31,610 nt of DNA from CAIYHK01 sp964638795 (GTDB lineage: Bacteria > Actinomycetota > Acidimicrobiia > Acidimicrobiales > Ilumatobacteraceae), in contig CAZXAX010000016.1 of NCBI GenBank assembly GCA_964638795.1, positions 1 to 31,610 of the forward strand, in the 5' to 3' direction. The notes beneath the pieces were generated by a model that saw only the letters and a list, made by a program, of their open reading frames with translations, had not been told where the DNA came from and made no database searches. Made by a program: the position numbers and the translations under genes. Shown piece by piece: positions 24,363-30,605 of the stretch (within the stretch, counting starts at the first letter, position 1; each line of letters begins with the position of its first letter).

Positions 24363-24545
24363 ATGTTCTCTTACCTTGATCCGGGCACCGGAAGCATGAT
24401 CGTCACGGCTATTGCCGGTGGTGCAGCTGGATTGGCTCTGACCGGCAAGATGGGCTTTCGTCGCCTGAAGTCCAAGATCACTGGTAAGCCGATGTCGCAG
24501 TCCGAAAGCGTCGAAGACGATTCGGACGACGAAGACGACGAGTAG
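24363..24545 (+). CDS. YLDPGTGS small membrane protein
   Basis: A 60-residue microprotein. YLDPGTGSM (4-12) leads straight into one membrane helix (IVTAIAGGAAGLAL), then a basic stretch (KMGFRRLKSKITGK) and a very acidic tail (SESVEDDSDDEDDE). The Y-[LI]-D-P-G-T-G-S opening is a recurrent motif of short bacterial membrane proteins of unknown function (from memory). Topology from the positive-inside rule puts the motif outside and the tail in the cytoplasm. The next gene starts 9 bp downstream, so they are very likely co-expressed. Confidence 0.85.
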   Translation: MFSYLDPGTGSMIVTAIAGGAAGLALTGKMGFRRLKSKITGKPMSQSESVEDDSDDEDDE

Positions 24546-24553
24546 CCCTCGCC

Positions 24554-25957
24554 TTGAGCGGATTCAAGGCTGATCCGGGTTCTTTCCGTGACCCGCTAAG
24601 CCGAGTGTTTGTCGGCCATGACGCGGTTTATCGCGCATTCACCGAAATGGGTAAAGCCGATCTGGACGCGGTTTGGTCGAAGCCTTTCATAGAAAAGTGG
24701 CTAAAACGGGGTGACTTGATTGCCACCGATTTCGTATCACCAGCCAGCGCGCCAATTGACGGTGATTGGGCCACAGTGATGCGGCATCCCAAACTGCCGT
24801 TCATCTCTTATCCGTACGAGTGGACTTTTTCAATGTTGCGCGATGCTGCGTTGTTGCAACTCAAGCTCACAAAAACTGCGCTGAAAAACGGTGTTGGCGT
24901 AAAAGACGCAACCCCTTACAACGTGCAGTTTGTTGGCTCGAAGCCGGTGTTCATAGATGCCGGAAGTTTTGAAGTTCGCCAGCCGTCCGATCCTTGGTAT
25001 GGGTATTTGCAGTTTTGTCAGCTTTACCTCTACCCATTGATGCTTCAGGCACACCTTGGAGTGGGCTTTCAGCCTTTCTTGCGTGGCTCAGTAAATGGCA
25101 TCGATCCTGTAACCATGCGCAAGTTGCTCGGGGCGGGCAAGCCTTGGGCTCCACGGCGTGGTCGTCTCACGAATGTCGTGTTTCACGCAATGGCACAACA
25201 AAGATTCGCAAATAGCGATGTAGAGATACGCAAAGAGGCTTCTGCTGCTGGAATGAATCCAAAGATTCTCATCGCCACGATGGAGAAGCTCACAAAGACC
25301 ATCAAAAAGATGTCGTTGAATGACAAACGTTCAACTTGGAGTGAATACTCCGAGCGCGGGCACTATGTGGAGTCGAGCCTTGACGAGAAGGAACGCTTCG
25401 TACGCGATGCAGTTGCCATTCAACATCGGTCACAAGTTTGGGATCTTGGTTGCAACGATGGCCGGTTCTCTCACATTGCGTCTGCGCACGCCGATTCAGT
25501 GGTGGCTGCTGATGCCGACCCGCTAGTCGTTGATCGCTTGTATCAATCTTTGAAGAGCGAACAGAACACCAAGATTTTGCCGCTCTATATCGACCTTGCT
25601 GATTCCGGTGGCGGTGTTGGCTGGCGGGGGATGGAGCGCCCTGGCTTCTTTGGTCGCGGCAATCCCGACGTGGTCCTATATCTAGCCGTGATTCACCACA
25701 TGGCGATTACACACAATGTTCCGCTTGGTTCGCAGATCGACATGTTGGCTGAACTCACGCCTGAGCTAGTGATTGAATTTCCACACGATGATGACCCGAT
25801 GGTGCAGCGTCTATTGCGTAATAAACGCGATGGAATTCACTCTGATTACACACTCGCTGTTTTTGAAAATTTGTTGAAGGCACGCTTTGACGTGCGATCA
25901 AGCAAATTGTTGGACGGCGGAACGCGCACGATCTTCCACGCCTCGCGCCGCAACTAG
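24554..25957 (+). CDS. Two-domain protein: kinase-like N-terminal module plus class I SAM methyltransferase (NoeA-like)
   Basis: A 467-residue protein. The C-terminal part (about 285-467) is a class I methyltransferase with SAM motif VWDLGCNDGRFSHIA (295-309), an acidic residue at the end of the second strand (VVAADAD), and LAVIHHMAI. The N-terminal part has SYPYEWTFSMLRDAALLQL (85-103) then VKDATPYNVQFVGSKPVFIDAGSFE (116-140). That stretch copies the order D....N.(11)D.G of kinase catalytic loops (Asp118, Asn123, Asp135). This family is sometimes annotated as NoeA-like methyltransferase (from memory). It starts with TTG; no ATG or GTG is available. The methyl acceptor is unknown. The coupled membrane microprotein suggests work near the membrane or envelope. 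Confidence 0.82.
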   Translation: MSGFKADPGSFRDPLSRVFVGHDAVYRAFTEMGKADLDAVWSKPFIEKWLKRGDLIATDFVSPASAPIDGDWATVMRHPKLPFISYPYEWTFSMLRDAALLQLKLTKTALKNGVGVKDATPYNVQFVGSKPVFIDAGSFEVRQPSDPWYGYLQFCQLYLYPLMLQAHLGVGFQPFLRGSVNGIDPVTMRKLLGAGKPWAPRRGRLTNVVFHAMAQQRFANSDVEIRKEASAAGMNPKILIATMEKLTKTIKKMSLNDKRSTWSEYSERGHYVESSLDEKERFVRDAVAIQHRSQVWDLGCNDGRFSHIASAHADSVVAADADPLVVDRLYQSLKSEQNTKILPLYIDLADSGGGVGWRGMERPGFFGRGNPDVVLYLAVIHHMAITHNVPLGSQIDMLAELTPELVIEFPHDDDPMVQRLLRNKRDGIHSDYTLAVFENLLKARFDVRSSKLLDGGTRTIFHASRRN

Positions 25958-25958
25958 A

Positions 25959-26915
25959 TCACTTTGCGGTGATTGTTACATCCACTCCGTATTGACCCGG
26001 CTCCACCTCAAGAATTCGCGTGGTGTCAAGAGAACCTCCAAAGAGGTCAATTAGCCATGCAGTAACTGCTTGGCGAATGACGGGGAAACCAATTTCACTC
26101 GAAACCGCTGGTGGAAGACATCCATCAGAACCAAGTTTGCGGAACTGTGGTTGCGTGTCGAGAATCGGGCCAAGACCAGAAGCCTCGGCTACTCCAATGA
26201 TTCCCTTCCCGTCACCAAATGTGCAGAAGTCGTCAAAACCGTTATGGCCGACGCCATCGACTAGCCAGTAGATCGATGGCGATGGTGCTTTTTCAAACGC
26301 AACCTGGGTGACCTCAGTGGGGGAGACAACTTCGTCCAGGGTGCCAGCAATAAAGAACGAAGGCTTGTCTGGCATCGCGGGAGCAGCNNNNNNNNNNNNN
26401 NNNNNNNNNNNNNNNNNNNNNNNNNNNNNNNNNNNNNNNNNNNNNNNNNNNNNNNNNNNNNNNNNNNNNNNNNNNNNNNNNNNNNNNGATGTGAGGAAGC
26501 TTGACTGCAGGCGCATCCCAGAGAACCCATGCGAGAAGAGAACCACCGGGTACTTGCCTGCTTTGACATCAGCGTCACGTGTGGCATCGATTGAATAACT
26601 CGCGGGGATTTCTGCGGTTAACAGCGCCTTCAGTGATTCGGGTACGAAATCGCGTACGTCATATGACACTTGCCCGGTAGCGACCACATCGGTTGGGTAC
26701 CAAACCTCAACGGCATCGCCATTAGGTAGTGCGAGTGTGGTCACGCCCACGTTCTCGGGCCCAGCTTCGATGTATTCGACATCAAGTGGTGTCTCAGGAG
26801 CGACTGCCGAGGAGTTCGTGGACTCACTTGAGTCCTTAGAACCTTCGGACTCCGAACAAGCCGAAAAGATCACAGCTGCGGAAATGACTACGGGCAATGC
26901 AAGGCGTCGAAACAT
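25959..26915 (-). CDS. Lipoprotein alpha/beta hydrolase (PAF-acetylhydrolase/chlorophyllase-like), interrupted by a gap
   Basis: Lipoprotein signal MFRRLALPVVISAAVIFSAC with lipid-bearing Cys20, then a Ser/acidic linker. The hydrolase core shows VEVWYPTDV, YPVVLFSHGFSGMR, then the gap, then FIAGTLDEVVSP (acid) and VGHNGFDDFC (catalytic His). The nucleophile Gly-x-Ser-x-Gly segment is expected in the missing part. Reading resumes in the same family after the N block, so this is one gene, not a pseudogene. Start: ATG 26915 begins the signal peptide and has a TAGAGT box 7 nt upstream. The open frame further upstream is only the antisense of tRNA-Cys. It converges with the methyltransferase gene with 1 bp between. 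Confidence 0.83.
   Translation of the reverse strand: MFRRLALPVVISAAVIFSACSESEGSKDSSESTNSSAVAPETPLDVEYIEAGPENVGVTTLALPNGDAVEVWYPTDVVATGQVSYDVRDFVPESLKALLTAEIPASYSIDATRDADVKAGKYPVVLFSHGFSGMRLQSSFLTXXXXXXXXXXXXXXXXXXXXXXXXXXXXXXXXXXAAPAMPDKPSFFIAGTLDEVVSPTEVTQVAFEKAPSPSIYWLVDGVGHNGFDDFCTFGDGKGIIGVAEASGLGPILDTQPQFRKLGSDGCLPPAVSSEIGFPVIRQAVTAWLIDLFGGSLDTTRILEVEPGQYGVDVTITAK
26388..26487. other. Assembly gap (100 N) inside the lipoprotein hydrolase gene
   Basis: Exactly 100 N with non-overlapping ends. The missing middle of the hydrolase suggests a true size of a few hundred bases. Confidence 0.97.
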
Positions 26916-26922
26916 GCATTGC

Positions 26923-26928
26923 ACTCTA
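26923..26928 (-). promoter_or_regulatory. -10 box for a leaderless transcript of the lipoprotein hydrolase gene
   Basis: On the minus strand TAGAGT ends 7 nt before the ATG at 26915; no ribosome site is visible. Confidence 0.42.
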
Positions 26929-27006
26929 TTGGGGCTAGTTGCGTGTTTCGCCCAATGGCTCAACGGGGTGCGTGGGCTAGGGTGATCTTTGCCTTGAAAG
27001 AGGCAT

Positions 27007-27081
27007 GGCGGCGTGGCCGAGTGGTTCAGGCAAGGGCCTGCAAAGCCCTGTACCCGGGTTCGATTCCCGGCGCCGCCTCCA
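27007..27081 (+). tRNA. tRNA-Cys (anticodon GCA), CCA encoded
   Basis: A complete cloverleaf can be drawn. The acceptor GGCGGCG pairs with CGCCGCC (27071-27077). The D stem is GCC/GGC, and the anticodon stem AGGGC/GCCCU carries loop CUGCAAA with GCA at 27040-27042. The T stem is CCGGG/CCCGG around UUCGAUU. The discriminator U and CCA (27079-27081) are encoded. The 3' end from the T stem onward is repeated about 1.2 kb downstream. Confidence 0.97.
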
Positions 27082-27095
27082 GCAAAGACGAACAT
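27056..27095 (+). repeat. Att-like direct repeat, copy 1 (tRNA-Cys 3' end plus flank)
   Basis: The segment from the T stem through the CCA and 14 bases of flank. It matches 28263-28300 at 36 of 40 aligned positions (two substitutions and a 2-nt deletion). Tyrosine integrases use exactly this part of tRNA genes as attachment site. Confidence 0.75.
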
Positions 27096-27174
27096 TAGAT
27101 GAACATCCTTGCTCGCGGTACGCAAAACGAGTCAAATTGGTCAAACCTTATTTGACGAAAGAAAGGCGTGGGTT

Positions 27175-27966
27175 ATGGCTGCAAAGATGTGGGCTCGGCT
27201 AGGCGCAACAGTTGTGGCACTAGTGGTTGGTTGGCAAGCGAATCATTATGTAGACGCTCGTTCTGCGGGCAAGAAGATCTGCTTGACAGATGAGGGTCAA
27301 ATTTTGAGGAAGAGGCTCTGCAGTCCAGGCGAGACTGATATTGCTGTGGCAAAGGCGCGGAAAACTCCCATCAAGAAATTGATGGTTGAGAGAGGCTCAA
27401 ATACTTTGGCGCCTTCCAACGTTCGTGGTCCTGTTTCGCAGGCTGAAAATTTAGGTTCAGGTACGACGACTCTCATGGGACTAGTTGGATCTTCATTACG
27501 GTCGTACACTTATAACTTGTCTTTTCCGGAGAACTGGACTGGTTCAATCACGACCAATTGTGCGCCAGATGAAACCCCAGTTCAAGCCCTCGTAACTTAC
27601 TTCGTGGACGGTAAACGTGTCGATTACGCTGAGGTATCTGACCCAGAGCAGATTTTCTGGACTGTTGGTTATGGCCAGCTGTTTCAGGTACGCACAATTA
27701 TTAAGGGCGAGGATCCAGATGGAAATATTACCGGCTACCCCTTAGTTGGCTCCTACGACTTCACGTACGATTTTGAATTCTCACAACGGTATCGACGGGC
27801 AAGGATTGTCTCTGCGCGTGATAATGGGCAATCCTATATTGATGGACGCTACAATGATGTCTCAGAGTGGGAAACAGATTGGTACCTCATCCCGTTTGGG
27901 CCTGAGTTATCGGTTTACGTGACTCAAATCTGTGCTCCGCTCACAAATTTACAAGACGTGGGATAG
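27175..27966 (+). CDS. Secreted or membrane-anchored hypothetical protein in the tRNA-bounded segment
   Basis: A 263-residue protein with an N-terminal hydrophobic stretch (MWARLGATVVALVVGWQAN, 5-23) acting as signal or anchor. It is followed by KKICLTDEGQILRKRLCSPGETDI (Cys36 and Cys49), a motif seen in many actinobacterial exported proteins. The rest is strand-rich with two more Cys (Cys129 and one near the C-terminus) and many aromatic residues (YTYNLSFPENWTG, YDFTYDFEFSQRYRR). The fold and function are not recognised. The ATG at 27175 has an AAAGG site about 9 nt upstream; a TTG at 27109 is less likely. By eye it is more AT-rich than the flanks (25 G/C of 60 at 27481-27540), in keeping with transfer. 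Confidence 0.78.
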   Translation: MAAKMWARLGATVVALVVGWQANHYVDARSAGKKICLTDEGQILRKRLCSPGETDIAVAKARKTPIKKLMVERGSNTLAPSNVRGPVSQAENLGSGTTTLMGLVGSSLRSYTYNLSFPENWTGSITTNCAPDETPVQALVTYFVDGKRVDYAEVSDPEQIFWTVGYGQLFQVRTIIKGEDPDGNITGYPLVGSYDFTYDFEFSQRYRRARIVSARDNGQSYIDGRYNDVSEWETDWYLIPFGPELSVYVTQICAPLTNLQDVG

Positions 27967-28195
27967 GTCAAGTACAGAGCCTTGGTTGGGGGCTGAAAGA
28001 GTCTCGCATTCCGTTCTCGCGCAACAAAGAATGAATTTAGACCAACCGTGAGTTTGACTGGGTCGTGAAGACTTGTTTTGTTTTCCCACCGAGCTCCCCA
28101 TCTTCTCTCTATCCCAAAGGGCTGCCTCGGGGCTCGCGGATACATAAAAGACAGGGGCTTGGGGGTAACAGTAAGTCCGCAAACAATGTCTTCTG

Positions 28196-28224
28196 CTGAG
28201 ACGTTACGCGACGTTAACGCTCAG
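28196..28224. repeat. Bulged inverted repeat next to the att-like site
   Basis: CTGAG-A-CGTTA pairs with TAACG-CTCAG (10 bp, one bulged A, 8-nt loop). The sequence GACGTTA also occurs twice in tandem, 10 bp apart. It lies 39 bp before the att-like copy 2 and might be a recombinase arm site or an RNA hairpin; function unknown. Confidence 0.4.
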
Positions 28225-28262
28225 AAAGCCCACGCAAACCAGTTTGCTATGACTTTTGGGCT

Positions 28263-28300
28263 GGGTTCGATTTCCGGCGCCGCCTCCCGAAGACGAACAT
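28263..28300 (+). repeat. Att-like direct repeat, copy 2 (degenerate tRNA-Cys 3' end)
   Basis: Same order as copy 1: T-stem/loop, acceptor 3' strand, CCTCC, then AAGACGAACAT of the flank. No anticodon arm or 5' half precedes it, so it is not a tRNA gene. Shared flank beyond the CCA shows it derives from this very locus. Confidence 0.72.
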
Positions 28301-28309
28301 AATTGACTC

Positions 28310-28364
28310 AGCAGGGCCTTCGAATGTGGAATTTCTCATTTCCACGAGCTTTCCCTTTCTCAAT
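28310..28364 (+). repeat. 55-bp contig-end overlap, left copy
   Basis: Identical base for base to 28465-28519 on the other side of the N block. It is almost certainly the same genomic sequence present in both contig ends. Confidence 0.93.
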
Positions 28365-28464
28365 NNNNNNNNNNNNNNNNNNNNNNNNNNNNNNNNNNNN
28401 NNNNNNNNNNNNNNNNNNNNNNNNNNNNNNNNNNNNNNNNNNNNNNNNNNNNNNNNNNNNNNNN
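28365..28464. other. Assembly gap (100 N) between contigs that overlap by 55 bp
   Basis: Exactly 100 N. Both flanks carry the same 55 bases, so the real gap is most simply zero and the two contigs overlap. Confidence 0.97.
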
Positions 28465-28519
28465 AGCAGGGCCTTCGAATGTGGAATTTCTCATTTCCAC
28501 GAGCTTTCCCTTTCTCAAT
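28465..28519 (+). repeat. 55-bp contig-end overlap, right copy
   Basis: Second copy of 28310-28364, with no mismatch. It contains a small GTGGAA/TTCCAC hairpin. Confidence 0.93.
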
Positions 28520-28551
28520 TTGCCGTGTTTAGTAGCGCTCTTTGGAATTGT

Positions 28552-28557
28552 TAAGGT
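28552..28557 (+). promoter_or_regulatory. -10 box for a leaderless transcript of the RCC1 gene
   Basis: TAAGGT ends 6 nt before the ATG at 28564; no ribosome site is visible. Confidence 0.42.
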
Positions 28558-28563
28558 CAAAAC

Positions 28564-30120
28564 ATGCGGTGTATCAAAGAGTTGTGTCGTTTCTTGATCG
28601 TGACGTCCCTAGCTGGATTTGCTGTAATTGGTGGCCCGGGCTCGCTGACGGCCTTAGCTGTGGACGAATCGATCGGCAACCTGTCCCCATCGGCAGTGGC
28701 GGCCGGTACTGAAAATACCTGCGCATTGTTTGCCACTGGTGACGTTGCATGTTGGGGTGACAACCACGCTGGGGCGATTGGGAATGGCACGTTTTTTGCG
28801 GACAGTAACTTACCCATTGCGGTTAAAGATGGAGCGCTTGAGGGCAATCATGTATCCCAAATAGATACGGGCCCGCATACCTGCGCATTGCTAACCAATG
28901 GAAAAGTTGCCTGTTGGGGCGAAAACAACGAAGGGCAGTTAGGTACCGGAAACAGAAATGACAGTGAAGTTCCGGTGTTGGTCGATGGTGGTGCACTCGC
29001 GGGTCAAACTGTGACTCAAATAGTTGTTGGCTTCGATCACACGTGTGCACTTATTGCAGACGGCTCTGTTGCCTGTTGGGGTGATAACAACGAAGGGCAG
29101 TTAGGTACCGGAAACAGAAATGACAGTGAAGTTCCGGTGTTGGTCGATGGTGGAGCGCTCTCGAGCAAGGTCGTGACTCAGATAGCTACCGGCACGAACC
29201 ACACCTGTGCGTTGATTGCTGGAGGCACAGTTTCGTGCTGGGGATGGAACTTTGCAGGGGAACTTGGCATCGGGAACACAGAAAGGAGTGAAGTCCCAGT
29301 TCTGGTTGCTGGAGGCGCACTTACTGGTGAAATTGTTACCGAGATCACGACTGGATCTAGCTTCACCTGTGCGTTGATTGCTGGAGGCACAGTTTCGTGC
29401 TGGGGTGAGAATAATTCGGGTCAGCTCGGAACCGGCGATGAGAACGACTCAAACATTCCGGTGTTGGTCGATGGTGGCAGCCTTGCAGGTAAACGAGTAA
29501 TTGAACTAGGGGTTGGAACCGCCCACGCCTGTGCGTTGCTCTCCGACGGAACAGTCTCTTGTTGGGGCAGAAATCGTTATGGTCAACTCGGGATTGGGAA
29601 CAACACCAAAAAGAATCTTCCAACGTCCAGCGATCGCGGGGCACTCAATCTGCGCACAGTCACGCAAATCACACTAGGCAGTTACCACACCTGTGCGTTA
29701 GTCGCTGACGGTAGCCTCGTGTGTTGGGGTTTCAATCGCTCAGGTCAGCTCGGCAGAGGGAACAACAGCAACACCAATGCAGCAGTAGCAGTGGTTTGGC
29801 CCAAGCGAGCGACGGCAGTTGAGAAGCCAACGATTTCAGGTTCACCTATTGTCGGGCGGCAACTTGTGGCGAACAAAGGTCGCTGGACTGGCACCCCCGT
29901 GCCCTCCTTCACGTATCAGTGGTATTCCTGCACTGCAAAAATTGTCTCAGCAACGCGTTCAGTGCCACCCGCATGCGAAACTATTCCAGATTCAGACCAG
30001 CCAACATTGACGCTTGCAGAAGCACAAAGAGGCAAATTCATTGTGATTGCAGTTACGGGAACGAGCAAGACAACTGCAGCCACACGCTGGCTTTCAAAAT
30101 CCACTAGTGCAGTTAACTGA
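28564..30120 (+). CDS. Secreted seven-bladed RCC1-repeat protein with C-terminal Ig-like domain
   Basis: A 518-residue exported protein. Residues 1-32 are a signal peptide (cleavage likely after ALA). Residues 40-410 hold seven RCC1 repeats, each with a Cys-Ala-Leu...Cys-Trp-Gly core and G-Q-L-G-x-G-N, forming a beta-propeller. The paired Cys recur with a strict 54-residue period: 53/63, 107/117, 161/171, 215/225, 269/279, 323/333, 377/387. Residues about 414-505 are an Ig-like surface module (PTISGSPIVGRQLVANKGRWTG...YQWYSC). The ligand is unknown; such proteins are usually extracellular binders. Near-identical DNA in blades 2/3 and 4/5 shows recent internal duplication. A TAAGGT box 6 nt upstream supports the start. 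Confidence 0.9.
   Translation: MRCIKELCRFLIVTSLAGFAVIGGPGSLTALAVDESIGNLSPSAVAAGTENTCALFATGDVACWGDNHAGAIGNGTFFADSNLPIAVKDGALEGNHVSQIDTGPHTCALLTNGKVACWGENNEGQLGTGNRNDSEVPVLVDGGALAGQTVTQIVVGFDHTCALIADGSVACWGDNNEGQLGTGNRNDSEVPVLVDGGALSSKVVTQIATGTNHTCALIAGGTVSCWGWNFAGELGIGNTERSEVPVLVAGGALTGEIVTEITTGSSFTCALIAGGTVSCWGENNSGQLGTGDENDSNIPVLVDGGSLAGKRVIELGVGTAHACALLSDGTVSCWGRNRYGQLGIGNNTKKNLPTSSDRGALNLRTVTQITLGSYHTCALVADGSLVCWGFNRSGQLGRGNNSNTNAAVAVVWPKRATAVEKPTISGSPIVGRQLVANKGRWTGTPVPSFTYQWYSCTAKIVSATRSVPPACETIPDSDQPTLTLAEAQRGKFIVIAVTGTSKTTAATRWLSKSTSAVN
28924..29153 (+). repeat. Recent internal duplication in RCC1 blades 2 and 3
   Basis: A 68-bp block at 28924-28991 recurs exactly at 29086-29153, an offset of 162 bp (54 codons). 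With the flanking bases the similarity reaches 86 bp with two mismatches. Confidence 0.9.
29202..29405 (+). repeat. Recent internal duplication in RCC1 blades 4 and 5
   Basis: A 42-bp block at 29202-29243 recurs exactly at 29364-29405, again offset by 162 bp. Confidence 0.88.
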
Positions 30121-30149
30121 ATACAACGCCTAACGTGCCGGGGAATGAA

Positions 30150-30179
30150 AGAGCCCGCCGGCTTGCACCGACGGGCTCT
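30150..30179 (-). terminator. Intrinsic terminator, mainly for the minus-strand membrane protein gene
   Basis: A 12-bp stem with one mismatch (AGAGCCCGCCGG / CCGACGGGCTCT) and 6-nt loop lies between convergent genes. On the minus strand it is followed by TTTCATT. It may also stop RCC1 transcription. Confidence 0.7.
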
Positions 30180-30197
30180 CACTAGATGTGCTGGTAA

Positions 30198-30518
30198 CTA
30201 GGCGCGAAGGCCTCTGTTGACCATGCTGATCACTGCATCCTTGAGCGGAACAGCGGCATAAACCATCGCGCCGTTAGCGACGATGTTCAGCCATGTGTCA
30301 TCCATCATGACGCCCCAGCCTTCGGCGGGATAACCCATGCCGCGCTCGCCGAGTAGCCACACCATGAGGATCGCCACAGCGAGCCCCCAGTGTGCCCCGA
30401 CTACGGGGATCTTTTTGATGACTGCATCAACTTTGAGTAGGCCAAGCACCGAATCGACGACCGCGGTCACCGCTCCGAGCAGGGCTGCCAATAACAGGAA
30501 TGCTCCTAATGTGTACAT
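30198..30518 (-). CDS. Small integral membrane protein of unknown function
   Basis: A 106-residue protein with three hydrophobic segments: TLGAFLLLAALLGAVTAVVDSVLGLL at the N-terminus, HWGLAVAILMVWLLG in the middle, and IVANGAMVYAAVPLKDAVISMV at the end. A small soluble loop (GERGMGYPAEGWGVMMDD) lies between the second and third. I do not recognise a family; the size and topology recall holins or small phage/cell-envelope membrane proteins, but nothing else here is phage. Start: the inner ATG at 30518 has an AAAGGGG site 8 nt upstream, and a TAGGTT box lies further up. It is followed by an intrinsic terminator. Confidence 0.72.
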   Translation of the reverse strand: MYTLGAFLLLAALLGAVTAVVDSVLGLLKVDAVIKKIPVVGAHWGLAVAILMVWLLGERGMGYPAEGWGVMMDDTWLNIVANGAMVYAAVPLKDAVISMVNRGLRA

Positions 30519-30605
30519 ACGTACCACCCCTTTCTGCAGGACGAACCTGCAATTCAGTAACCTAAATTGCACAAGGGCACAAGTGGTGGATTTCCGACTA
30601 AAACG

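Larger units (their letters stand above)
27967..28563. other. Intergenic region with att-like remnant, hairpin and assembly gap
   Basis: About 600 positions without a convincing gene. From left to right it contains about 230 bp of unrecognised sequence, a bulged hairpin (28196-28224), the second att-like repeat (28263-28300), a 55-bp block repeated on each side of 100 N, and the promoter of the RCC1 gene. Open frames on both strands here are short and lack starts with ribosome sites or any family signature. Confidence 0.6.

Noticed and set aside
26916..27125. Upstream extension of the lipoprotein hydrolase frame on the minus strand
   Set aside because: It is the antisense translation of tRNA-Cys and its flank, a well-known source of false protein starts. 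The lipoprotein signal begins at 26915 with a -10 box just before it.
27924..28182. Two overlapping minus-strand frames of 73-77 codons between the secreted gene and the att-like repeat
   Set aside because: They lack ribosome sites, overlap each other in different frames, run into the end of a real gene and show no recognisable motif.
28078..28302. tmRNA (ssrA) or second tRNA ending near 28287
   Set aside because: The T-arm and acceptor-like end suggested it. However, no matching 5' acceptor strand, no ssrA 5' signature and no anticodon arm are present, and similarity to the tRNA-Cys locus continues past the CCA, so it is a duplicated tRNA end.
28303..28554. Open frames running across the third gap
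   Set aside because: They translate the same 55-bp overlap in different frames on each side of N bases and have no protein character.
28924..29405. Tandem repeats as a CRISPR array
   Set aside because: The period is 162 bp, the repeats are in frame within RCC1 blades, and there are no short unique spacers.
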